From: Gremmenia infestans
Taxonomy: Eukaryota; Ascomycota; Leotiomycetes; Helotiales; Hamatocanthoscyphaceae
NCBI GenBank assembly: GCA_032629725.1
Contig: JAFEVB010000015.1
Location: 2,046,001 to 2,110,000 of the forward strand
Length of the DNA stretch: 64,000 bases
Reading direction: 5' to 3'
The notes below the pieces were generated by a model. The model was not told the origin of the DNA and did no database searches. It saw only the letters and a program-made list of their open reading frames with translations. The first letter of the stretch is position 1, and each line of letters starts with the position of its first letter. The translations under genes and the position numbers were made by a program. Shown here piece after piece: positions 55,055 to 64,000 of the stretch.

Positions 55055-58016
55055 ATGCCTACCTTTGCAATGTGGATTCTTCCCTCAATTGCCTATTTGG
55101 CATTGATGGGTACTGCCACGGAATTGGGGAAACGTGAAGCATCAGTCACCCCTGAAGATATCCCTTCGAATGGCATTGCGAAACGAATACCGGTAAACCC
55201 TACGCTGGTGCCCGGCGATACCTATTATCAGGCTGCTGGTTGTTATTCAGATGGGCTGCTCGGTTTGCAATTGCTTGGCTTACCGGTTGTTTATTCGAAC
55301 ATGACCGTTGAGATATGTTTGGAGCAAGTTTGCTTTCCTCGTAAGCAAGTCTCTTTCAATTTTGCTCTTTGATTATGCTCTCTTGAGTTTCCAAGCAGTC
55401 TTCATTTCCATAGATCTTAGTACATGGAGAAAAGACGGTACTAATTCTTTATAGGAAGACCCATACCCACATATGCAGCGGTGAGTTCCAAAATCCTACA
55501 TCTTATATGTATTTACTGACCATAGAAAATAAGGTTGAATCGGGCTCGTAAGTAGTCCCGAATAATCCCCTGATTCATTCTAACCGCTACCAGGGAATGT
55601 TTTTGTGGAAGCAGCTTGACTATTGGGGCGGGAACTCCCGCCAACGCAAACAGTTGTAATACGCCTTGTGCTGGCAATTCATCTAAACTCTGTGGAGGGA
55701 CAAATTTCCTTAATTTATACCAACTTTGACCCGCGAACCTGGTGACTAGCACTTTAGGGTACAATTTGCAGGGATGCTACGCCGTTCAAGTTACAGACAC
55801 TATCGCCTTGACAGCCTCACTTACACTGGCCTTCCTTTTGGGGAATGTCTTTGTCGAGACATGCGTAGCATATTGTTCATCTGCCAGCTTCAAATACTCC
55901 GCAGTAGGGAATGGATAGTAAGTATTCTCCTTATACTATACTTATCCGTCAACGCTGATCGTCGCATAGCGCTTGTTACTGTACGAACTCGGATACTTGG
56001 GCCGCCGCGTCAAGTACAACTTATACCTCTTGCGAGACGGAGATATGTACGGATAATCCGCTGGAGTTCTGTGGTGGGGCTACGAATTTACTCATCTACC
56101 AGGTTGCGTATCCTCAGAATGTCACTTCGTCGTCACAGTCCTCACTAAGGACTATCACTGCATCCAGTTCGTCCCGTGGCCTTTCAAATTCCACTAGTAC
56201 ATCGTCATCGGGAAGCAGCCGTTCCTCCGTATCATCTTCACCATCATCTTCATTGTCGTCTTCACTGTCGTCTTCACCATCATCTTCACCGTCGTCGTCT
56301 GTGCTGTCGAGCTCTCCAAACCGTGTATCCTCGACCATCAGCTCGTCCTCATTTTCTAACGCGAGTAGTTCGAGTCAGGCTACCTCTGGGCAAACAAGCT
56401 CTAGAATCTCTACCATATCGGGTTCTACAAGTAGTCCGGGCCAATCAACGACATCTAGTCTATCGAGTTCCGGATCATCTTCTGTTTTGACAACTTCGTC
56501 CAGCATCTCCAGCTCCGTCTCAAGCACAGGGCAATCAAGTTCAGGGACCTCGTCTGCCCTTACTAGCTCGTCGAGTGTTTCTAGTTCAGTTTCGAGCTCG
56601 GGAATCTCATCTACTCCATCTGCTTCTTCGCGCGGTTCCAGTTCAATTTCAGTCTCAGCCTCGGGAACCTCATCTAGCCTATCCAGCTCCAGCCTTACCA
56701 GCTCGGTTTCAATTACTGGATCCTCATCCGTCCTATCTAGCTCAAGCATCACAAGCTCCGTTTTAACCACCGGATCCTCATCCGTCTTGTCTAGCTCAAG
56801 CATAATCAGCTCAATTGCAAGTACTGGAACCTCGTCCGCCCTAATCAGCTCCCCGAGCATTACGAGCTCAGTCTCAACTTCGGGGACCTCGTCTAAACCA
56901 TCTAGCTCATTTTCTAGCACAGATTCCAGCACTGGACAATCAAGCTTAGGGACCTCTTATCTGTCCAGCTCCTTCGGTGCCTCAAGTTCTATTACAGGCA
57001 CTGGACAGGCGACTTCTGGGACGTCTTCCAATCCATTCAGCTCAAGCGTTTCAAGCTCGGTTTCTACTTCAGTTCTCAGCACTGCACAATCGATCTCAGG
57101 GACCTCATCTATGCTGTCGAGCATTTCGTATACCTCGAACCAAGCTACAAACTCGTCCAGGCAGTCAACTCCAGGGACATCGTCAATTCCACCTAGCTCT
57201 TCGAGCGTTTCAAGTTCCGCTATAATTACCGGCCCGTCAACTCCTGAAATTTCATCCGTGCCTTCGAGTTTCTCGAGTACTCCAAGCCAAGCCTTATCAT
57301 CCTCTTCGCAGTCTACTTCGGGAACCTTTTCCACCCCACAAACATCCTCCAGCACCTCAGGTGGAGTTTCAAGCTCAGGGACTTCCGTCGTATCGAGCTC
57401 ATCGATTATTTCAAGCCAACTTACGTCTTCTTTTGGGCCGTCGGGCTCTTCAAGCAGCTCAAACCCAGTCACAAGCTCTATACAATCAAGTTCCTCTAGC
57501 ACATTAAGTCAAGCCACATCTTCTTCTGGCTCGTCGGGTCTTTCAAGCAGCTCAATCCTAGTTACAAGCTCTGCACAATCAAGCCCAGGAACTTCTATCG
57601 CAAGTTTCTCTGCTTTCCCAAGTTCAAACACCCCTTCCTATAGCCCGAAGATTTCTCCAAGCTCTTCTCCTTTGTCGAGCCAAAATACGCCGTCCTCTAG
57701 CCCAACAATTTCTCCAAGCACTTCCAGCCTAATTACGAGCTCTGGACAATCTGGTTCTGCTAGTAGTTCAAACCCAGCTGCATCCTCCACCAGTACTGTG
57801 GATTCTTCAAGCCAAGGAACAAATCTGGCGGCCTCTTCTGTTGGGGTATCCAGTCAAGTCCCTTCAAGTCAACAACCAACCGCAATCACCATCAATGCTA
57901 TAACCTCAGTAACGGCCGGCTCACCATCAGTGACTGGTGGTCTCGCTTCAATGCCCTCACATGCTCTACTTGGCAGTGTTATAACAATGTGCAATTGCAT
58001 GTCTATTATGATATAG
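55055..58016 (+). CDS. WSC-domain, Ser/Thr-rich cell-wall or wall-sensor-like protein with an in-frame stop
   Basis: Five exons (55055-55340, 55455-55480, 55534-55547, 55594-55917, 55970-58016) join in phase to 898 codons. A signal peptide (MPTFAMWILPSIAYLALMGT) and two Kex2-like sites (GKR, AKR) precede two WSC domains: one with GCYSDGLLGLQLL, YAAVESGSECFCGSS and CGGTNFLNLYQ, one with GCYAVQVTD, CVAYCSSASFKYSA, YACYCTNSD and FCGGATNLLIYQ. WSC domains bind beta-glucan or mannan. The rest, about 640 residues, is Ser/Thr/Pro-rich and mucin-like, with a weakly hydrophobic C-terminus. A TGA at 55727-55729 interrupts the end of the first WSC domain in frame; no intron that keeps the conserved cysteines removes it. 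It may be a recently broken gene, and the long open Ser-rich frame says the break is young. Confidence 0.65.
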
Positions 58017-58889
58017 GTGCTTAGGAAGGCGACCAGAGCTTTCAGCTTGTAAGCTGAAACGGGCATCTTGTGGCAGTCTCTTTACTGAACGACGAGGCTT
58101 CGTTCACCTCTCATCCGATTTGCGAAACCCATGGGATATATATTTTCACCCTAGTTCCTTAGTCCTAGCAGGTACTAAATGATATATCTAAGAACCGGAA
58201 TATTGGAGCAAGTGTAGCTTATTGTAGACGGTCATTTGTATGTGTGCTCATCAAATTATTTAATTGAAGGCAATTTTGTCTAAAGTATTGGAAATGAGGT
58301 TCAGTTTAAGGTGTATTTCTCGGGAACCATATACTTCTCGTGGCTCTTCTCAAATGGGTCTCATTATAAACGTCAAACATCTTGTGAAATTCCATTCCTG
58401 TTTACTTTTGAAACAGCCAACAATAATCCATGCTCGTGGGGAACCTCGAAGACAACGTGTAAGCCCAATGTACCTTACACTTCATCGATGACGTGAACCA
58501 TAACTTTAGAGCTATCGTTTAGAGCTTATGAGATTAAAATGAGCATGTTGGTTGCCCTTCTTTTTCAAACAAGTCGAGTCAGCGCTACCCCACGCCGTAT
58601 CACTGGAGGATGTCATCTTCAGCAGCTCAACTCCGGAGGGCACCTCCGTTGCCATATCTGCATATCCGTTCGCCGAGATTGCCCAATTAGCAATAGAAAT
58701 ACTAGCGCTTTTGATTCGCATCTGTGTAGTATTCCAATGTCATAAATCTTCGGTGTCCGGGTTCGTGACACGCACGCTCTGTGTTTATGCATTGCCTCTT
58801 CACTCGACCGGGTTGCTGATTCCGAAACCAAGCACCATGCCTATAAACACAATTCAAGCTTTTAAACATCCATCAAGAAAGCCTCAACA
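58017..58889. other. Spacer between the WSC gene and the ammonia-lyase pseudogene
   Basis: These 873 bp are A+T-rich with short frames only. A 168-codon frame at 58552-59058 overlaps the lyase remnant and has no support. Nothing else is seen. Confidence 0.4.
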
Positions 58890-60420
58890 ATGGAAAAACC
58901 AGGCCCGCATGCAGTCAAGACTTTTGAGACGTGGAAGGCACTTCAAAGGCTCATCAATGGCAAGGTGGAACTTAACAGACAATCATTCGATATCGCCGCT
59001 GTTGTCGCTGTCTCTGAGTTTGTTCCTGAAATATTTTCTAAGCTATATAGGGAAATAAAAAGGCTAAAATTGTTAGGTGTGGTCATCTACCAAACGTGGA
59101 CCTTGAAAATGGTCTTGAAACGACGAACATTGAATCGGTGGTCCACGGGACTGATCAATGGAACTGCTACTCCTCTAGTTCTTGCGAGCCTGGTTCTTTA
59201 CGAGACTCATCAGCTGGCGGTGTTGTCTCAACTTCTCACAGTCCTGGCATCCGAAGCTCTTGGATGCAATCTAGAATGGATGACACTTGGCCCTGAGGGC
59301 ATTCAACCACCTATCGGTCACAAGGAAACATTATCCAACATAAAGAACTTTGTGGCCGGGTCTAAGCTTATCACAAGGAGTGGAGTAGTTTCAAATACCG
59401 AGGATAGTGGCTTCAAACTTGGGCTTTGCAGAGCTCGACGCTCAACTAGTAATCCAATCCAATGGGTAGGCCCTCACTTCGAAGACTTGCTGCTAGTCCA
59501 TACCCAGATCACTGCGGAGCTCTGTTCCATGGTTGCCCATTCTGTGGTTGGGAGCAGCGCTTCCACTTGGGACACAAAGTTCGAGTGTTTCCCGATGACC
59601 TCTGCTATTGAGAAGATCCGGCTCTCTCTCGACATGATGAGCAAGAAGCTCTTTGACCAATACACAGAAATGATCAATCCCACATCACTCAACGGTATAC
59701 ACACCAGCTTCTCTTCTACACTGAAAGATATAGATATCAACATGGCTGCATACCGCTGTGAACTCGCATACACCGCCAACCCAATCAGCTATCAACACTC
59801 TTCAGAACAACACAAGCATAATGCGAACTCATTTGCACGTATCTCTGCCCGATATACCATGCGTGCCGTCGACCTCGTCTCGGGAATATGTGCCAACTTC
59901 ATCTACGCGGATGCCACGGTGTCGATCTCCACGTTATGCACCGAACATTCCTAGAGTCCTTCCAACCTACTGTACAAACTCTCACTAGCGAAGTCGTCGG
60001 ACTATTCCTACCTACCGCATAATTGGATGCCTTGCATCAAGCATTATGGAACAACATATCTACTGCCTGGTATGAGACCGGTTCACTCGGAACCCACGAG
60101 CGTGTTGAAAATGTCGTATCCTCCTCCATCCCAGTCCTCTCCCACAGCTTAGTCCAGAACCAGGGCGGTAGCCCTTCATCCATGTATTCGATTGCCACCC
60201 TTGAGACGTGGCGTCGCCGTATGGTGATAGCCATGAACGAGCACTACATTTTTTCTCGCACGACGTTCTTGCAGAAGCAAAACACCGCCGACTATCTGCG
60301 CCAGCCTCGAAGAAACTCTACAGTTTTGTTTGGGAAGAACTGAAGATGCCGTTTTGCGGCGACTTGAATGGGGAAGGTGACGCTTGGGGATGTGGGAATA
60401 AAGCGAGAACGAGTAGCTGA
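58890..60420 (+). pseudogene. Aromatic amino acid ammonia-lyase (PAL/HAL family), degenerate
   Basis: The family deaminates Phe, Tyr or His to the cinnamate or urocanate using an MIO cofactor made from an Ala-Ser-Gly triplet. Recognisable pieces run in order: HAVKTFETWKALQRLINGKV and AAVVAVS; LINGTATPLVLASLVLYETH; LSNIKNFVAGSKLITR; QWVGPHFEDLLLVHTQITAE; GIHTSFSSTLKDIDINMAAY and NSFARISARYTMRAVDLVSG; then WNNISTAWYETGSLGTHERV and KKLYSFVWEELKMPF. Roughly 150-170 residues between the first two blocks, including the MIO triplet, are missing. Frameshifts lie near 59915 and 60300, and a TAA interrupts the frame at 60020-60022. The first 354 codons are still open. It cannot make an active lyase. 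Confidence 0.88.
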
Positions 60421-61565
60421 ATTAGTATGATTTCTGAGAGCTTGATGGATGGGAGACTTCACGCACAAGTCATGATTGCTTTAGAGATGGAAGAGGCAGA
60501 AACCGCTAATGAAGCCACAAACGGGGTAGATGGTGCTGAGATTGTACTGCGAATGGTTTTAAATAGGGTTAAGGACTATTTACAGGTGGGATGTAGTGAA
60601 ATTTTGGAAATCTTGTGTTCCTTATCTTTTCTTTTTTCTTTTCCTTTCTTTAGCAAATGTAGAAGACTCAGCAGCGAACTGACATATATGACAGACAAGA
60701 CGCGTCTTGAGATTTTTTTGATAGTTTCCCCCATACACGATAATATACATGTATACGAGCACTACCTAGCCTGTGGTCCCTGAAATCAACCCGAGACTAA
60801 TTTTGAACCGGGGAGGAAGCAGGCGGGGGAAGGAACCAGCGATCACTTGCAGCCCTCCGTTTTCTTTCTATCCAATATGCCATATGGTTATAAAATTAAG
60901 ACTAAAAGTGTTATAGTGTCCGCTTCTTATTCTTTTATCCCCAGGTCCTCTTAGCAGCTAGCCTAAGGAGTCATCGATTAATTGCTAGCTTGAGGACTTG
61001 TTTTTAGCACCACCCGGCAATTAAATTTATTTTCACAAGAGAAATTGTAACGATTTGCTGCATTCTAAATTCCTCGGCTGTTTATGTTCAAACAAGCTTT
61101 ACTGTATAACAGCAACTAGGATATTCAGAAACTTGTTGAAAGGTGAGCCTACCTAGGTATATATGCTAGCACTGCTGGCGGCTGATTGGCTTTAACATTA
61201 CCTTACCCCTATTTTAGTCGAGGAGCTAGCCCGAGTCGCTTACTTGCGACGTGGTTTATACCCTTGCTTCCTTCCACAACGATCCATACCTACCGTCTCA
61301 TCAGCTTATATAGTAATCCAATTGATCTCATTACTATTCTTGTGCTTCCTCCCAGGCTTCAAGGAAAGCATATTCATTACTTAGTCTCATAATCTTCCAG
61401 ATGTCCCCAGAAAGTCGCCGCAAATGTCAATGAACCAGTCTCGCGAAATTTAAACAGAACCTCGTCTATCTATCCTCCCTGCCATCTGCAACCCTAATAG
61501 AACTTCAGCTAGCAGAATATCCTCCTCATCAACACTCGCAAGACTGGTGATTATTATGCCAATAA
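60421..61565. other. Non-coding region downstream of the lyase pseudogene
   Basis: The 1.1 kb are A+T-rich with only short frames. A gene was not found on either strand. Confidence 0.4.
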
Positions 61566-61865
61566 GCGTCCCGAATAGGAAATCTTAATGTTTTGTTGCA
61601 CTTCGTGGCAAATCCGGCAAAGAGCGGCTGCGGAATGCTTTCTTTCTTACATACGCGATTATATTCACTAAGCCGCCGGGCCGAGTGAAAGGGTAGGGGT
61701 ATATATTTTTGAATAAACGGAATGCAACATACATCAAATGTGCAATGGTGTACTGGTTTAGGTTTCTGAGAACCATTTGATCGTTAAGCTTGCTTAAGGG
61801 AATCCTGACCAACTATTTTGTTTTCGCTTTTATTTTTTGTGGTTTGGATTCTGCCCGCGTTTGTA
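61566..61865 (+). repeat. Dispersed repeat, copy 2 (inverted relative to the copy at 41.79-42.07 kb)
   Basis: This matches the reverse complement of 41790-42070 over its whole length (shared words are listed with copy 1). Several diagnostic words are shared exactly, such as ATCGTTAAGCTTGCTTAAGG. Neither copy has an open frame that runs across the repeat. Ends are not clear: the match fades within 10-20 bp on both sides without terminal repeats or target duplications that I can see. Confidence 0.75.
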
Positions 61866-62961
61866 TACCTTTTTTTTGTTGGAGGGAGGGCTGCTTCATG
61901 CTTTCTTCTTCCAGCTTTTATAACCGGTTTCCTATTACGGATTCTGTAACCTATGGCTAACTAGTCAGTAAATATGCGAACTTAATAAATCGACCAAGCG
62001 CAGAGGAGTACTCCCATCAAGTCAAGAGTCTATAGTATAAGAACCCCGCCCACTTCCTAGTCTGCCTTCCTGCCATAATGGATCGTAGAATGGAAAAACA
62101 AACCCCTTGCGGTTCTCTTTCGGACCTCACCTACAACATAACTTAGATCAGGAGTCAGTGATGCGACTTTCGAGAAGTCTTCTGTTGCAACTTACCCAAT
62201 TCACTATTTTCGGCACGAACGAGAACGAACCTCCAAGAATGACAGCAATAGTGGATTTGACAGCAACAATAATCCGATTAAGGGTCGTCCTCTGTGGGAA
62301 ATTTGTGTTTGAAACATCTGATCGTTGTAAAATGTCGTTAAAGCTAGTCAAGCCAAACGAATAAGTCGAAGCATATCGATGCTACTCTAGAAACTTGAGA
62401 TGTTTCCACGGCCGTTTTGAATACCAAGATGACGCTTTGGCTAGTTCGTGCAAGGAAGGTTGAAATATATACGTGACTAGGTAGCTAGCTGGGAACATAA
62501 CAGCCGGTTTAGAATTTCTGGAAGACCTCGGGGTTTATTGAACATCTTCTTTTATACCACTTGCAAGGACAGTGTAACATTATCGGGAGCAGCTTCACCT
62601 AGAACGGAGACTAAGGTCGATCTTGGTACGGTATCATAATGAATGAGACTGGTTATTGGTGAAAGTTTGATTCAGTATACACGAAGCCGAACTTTACCTA
62701 AAAGGGTTCTCATCTGTCCATTCTCTAATCATACTGCCGAAAGAAAACGCTATACCGGCATCGACCTGATTCATCCTGATATGCAATCGCAAAACGCCAC
62801 TTTGATATCCCATTAATCCTCGCAAACACCTGGTATCCCAAAAGCAAAGCCACCGCTCCCCGTCATATTATATCCGGCGCGAATCCTCGTCAAACTCATT
62901 CTCCAGCCCATTTTTGTATCCCAGGCGCATATATTATCAGAATTCGCATCTGTACGGATCC
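61866..62961. other. Non-coding region, 1.1 kb
   Basis: No gene is recognised. The last part should be the 3' UTR of the minus-strand gene that ends at 62962. Confidence 0.4.
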
Positions 62962-63358
62962 CTAAAACCCATATCCGTCCCCTTTGCCCTTCCCGTCTTC
63001 CTCTCCATCCACAGGCCAACCAAGCTTCGTCCACACCGTCCCTCCAACCACAGCTATAGGACCATAGACCTTCAGCTCCTCAGCCGAGAAACGATTCAGC
63101 GCATCCACAAGCCCTATATAATACGGTAGGCTTCAGTGCCCTCACATCACATATACACTGCTAGCAAAGCGTCTTACGGTAAACAGCCGAGCTTCGTCTC
63201 GTGGGACTGCCGCGGACAGCACGTGTTGCGTAGTTCATCCTGGCCATAGACCGCATGAGCGAGGCTTTTGCGCCGAGCCAGACGGCGCAGGACATGCCGA
63301 CGGTAGCCACCGCGAAACAGGTGCTGTAGTAGAGGGGACGGCCGAGGCGGGTACGCAT
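62962..63358 (-). CDS. Small putative membrane protein, unknown function
   Basis: Two exons (63358-63178 and 63113-62962, intron 64 bp) join in phase to 110 residues. It starts MRTRLGRPLYYSTCFAVATV. A hydrophobic helix (YYSTCFAVATVGMSCAVWLG) is followed by basic residues (RSMARMNYATRAVRGSPTRR). The second exon reads LVDALNRFSAEELKVYGPIA, then VVGGTVWTKLGWPVDGEEDG and a Lys/Gly/Asp-rich end. A basic, hydroxylated start followed by a helix could be a mitochondrial or membrane anchor. The in-phase intron with good splice sites is the main support; an upstream exon cannot be excluded because an open frame runs back to 63511. Confidence 0.5.
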
Positions 63359-64000
63359 GCGTAGGTCTGTGGAGGGGCTTGGTGGTGATGTGGCGCAGGG
63401 AGATAGTGCTAGGATGGCATTAGCTGGTTGATGATCGAAGTGATGATTGGAGGGAGTGTTTACATTTGTGTTGCGGCGACATTGGCTCGGCGGAAGGGTA
63501 GACATCTGCACCGTACATTGTGTACGTTCCTGGTGGGGGTGCGCAAGAAATGGATAATTAGGGAGGCACGGTATGCTGTGTTTAATTTGTGTTGTTATTT
63601 TTTGGAGGTTTGGGAAATCGTTGGTTGTAACCTCAATTTGTGAAAGTTAGAAGACCAAAAGTGCGTCTATAAATAACTAGAGGAAAGAGCATTCAGCTCT
63701 GCCGACGTCAGCGGTTTTTCATATTTGTTTGCTAAAACCCCGAGCTGGGAGTGAATCAAGGTTATTCAAGTTTGGCGTGGGATTCTAGAACATGTGCGTT
63801 TATGAGCATACTTGCACTTCATCCACGTGCACCATGCCATTTTGCAGAAGAGATATCGCATTCTTGCTGACATGGAAAGTTAAGCTTGAAGCCACCAACT
63901 CCGCCATTAATTGGCTTTTCTTTCCTTTGTTCAGGTCCATCAATTGCTTTTGTGAATTGCTACTAGGTACGTAGTTTAGGAAAGAACGAAAGACTTTTAC
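63359..64000. other. Right-edge region, no gene recognised
   Basis: These 642 bp contain the promoter of the gene starting at 63358. The right end has only short frames and is cut by the window edge. Confidence 0.4.

Noticed and set aside
55680..55760. Intron covering the in-frame TGA of the WSC gene
   Set aside because: A GT donor at about 55690 and an AG acceptor at 55756 would keep the frame but delete the conserved CGGTNFLNLYQ block of the domain, so the stop is taken as real.
56375..57502. Two long acidic minus-strand frames (185 and 181 codons)
   Set aside because: Complement of the Ser/Thr-rich tail of the WSC gene; the low-complexity sequence lacks stops on the opposite strand.
58552..59058. 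168-codon plus-strand frame overlapping the lyase pseudogene
   Set aside because: Out of frame with the lyase blocks and without a recognisable domain.
1..64000. CRISPR arrays, rRNA operons, tRNA genes and bacterial-type operons
   Set aside because: No regularly spaced identical repeats, tRNA-like cloverleaf or rRNA sequence was seen by eye; the genome is fungal. A tRNA scan was not possible here.

Overview
The window is nuclear DNA of a filamentous ascomycete (Pezizomycotina). Genes are mostly split by short GT...AG introns of about 45-150 bp, and several families are typical of filamentous fungi: HET-domain proteins, a WSC/Ser-rich wall protein, a fungal-type sucrose/alpha-glucoside permease, PBN1 and BRE1. 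Leotiomycetes is my best guess for the class, but this is an impression from protein similarity and I could not test it.

Region 1 (0-16 kb) is a conserved housekeeping block: the tail of a GH1 beta-glucosidase, then TFIIIB subunit BDP1, the histone H2B ubiquitin ligase BRE1, a SARAF-like ER calcium-entry regulator, the GPI-mannosyltransferase subunit PBN1, a sucrose-type MFS permease and an NHX-type endosomal Na+/H+ exchanger. Two pairs are divergent over 300-430 bp: BDP1/BRE1 and SARAF/PBN1.

Region 2 (16-35 kb) is accessory. It has a secreted protein with an actin/Hsp70-like N-terminus, an A+T-rich decayed block, a type-B carboxylesterase, a HET C-terminal relic, a KANL3/Tex30-like hydrolase, a full HET gene, and a 625-bp MITE-like element with 7-bp target-site duplications. 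Three tandem paralogues of an unrecognised coiled-coil family follow, one of them frameshifted, then a secreted epoxide hydrolase. I read it as a candidate allorecognition or accessory island.

Region 3 (35-53 kb) mixes long non-coding stretches with conserved genes: a BAR-domain protein, a small fungal protein, an APH-fold kinase, complex I subunit B12 (NDUFB3), the CAF1/POP2 deadenylase, an NAD(P)-binding oxidoreductase and a kappa-class GST. A 194-bp solo LTR and one copy of a dispersed repeat lie at 41.5-42.1 kb.

Region 4 (53-64 kb) holds a short-chain dehydrogenase, a WSC-WSC-Ser-rich wall protein with an in-frame stop, and a decayed aromatic amino acid ammonia-lyase (PAL/HAL) pseudogene that lacks its MIO-forming segment. 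It also has the second, inverted copy of the dispersed repeat and a small membrane protein of unknown function.

All exon structures were built by eye from splice signals and reading phase. Each multi-exon model given closes in phase. No tRNA, rRNA or CRISPR array was recognised.
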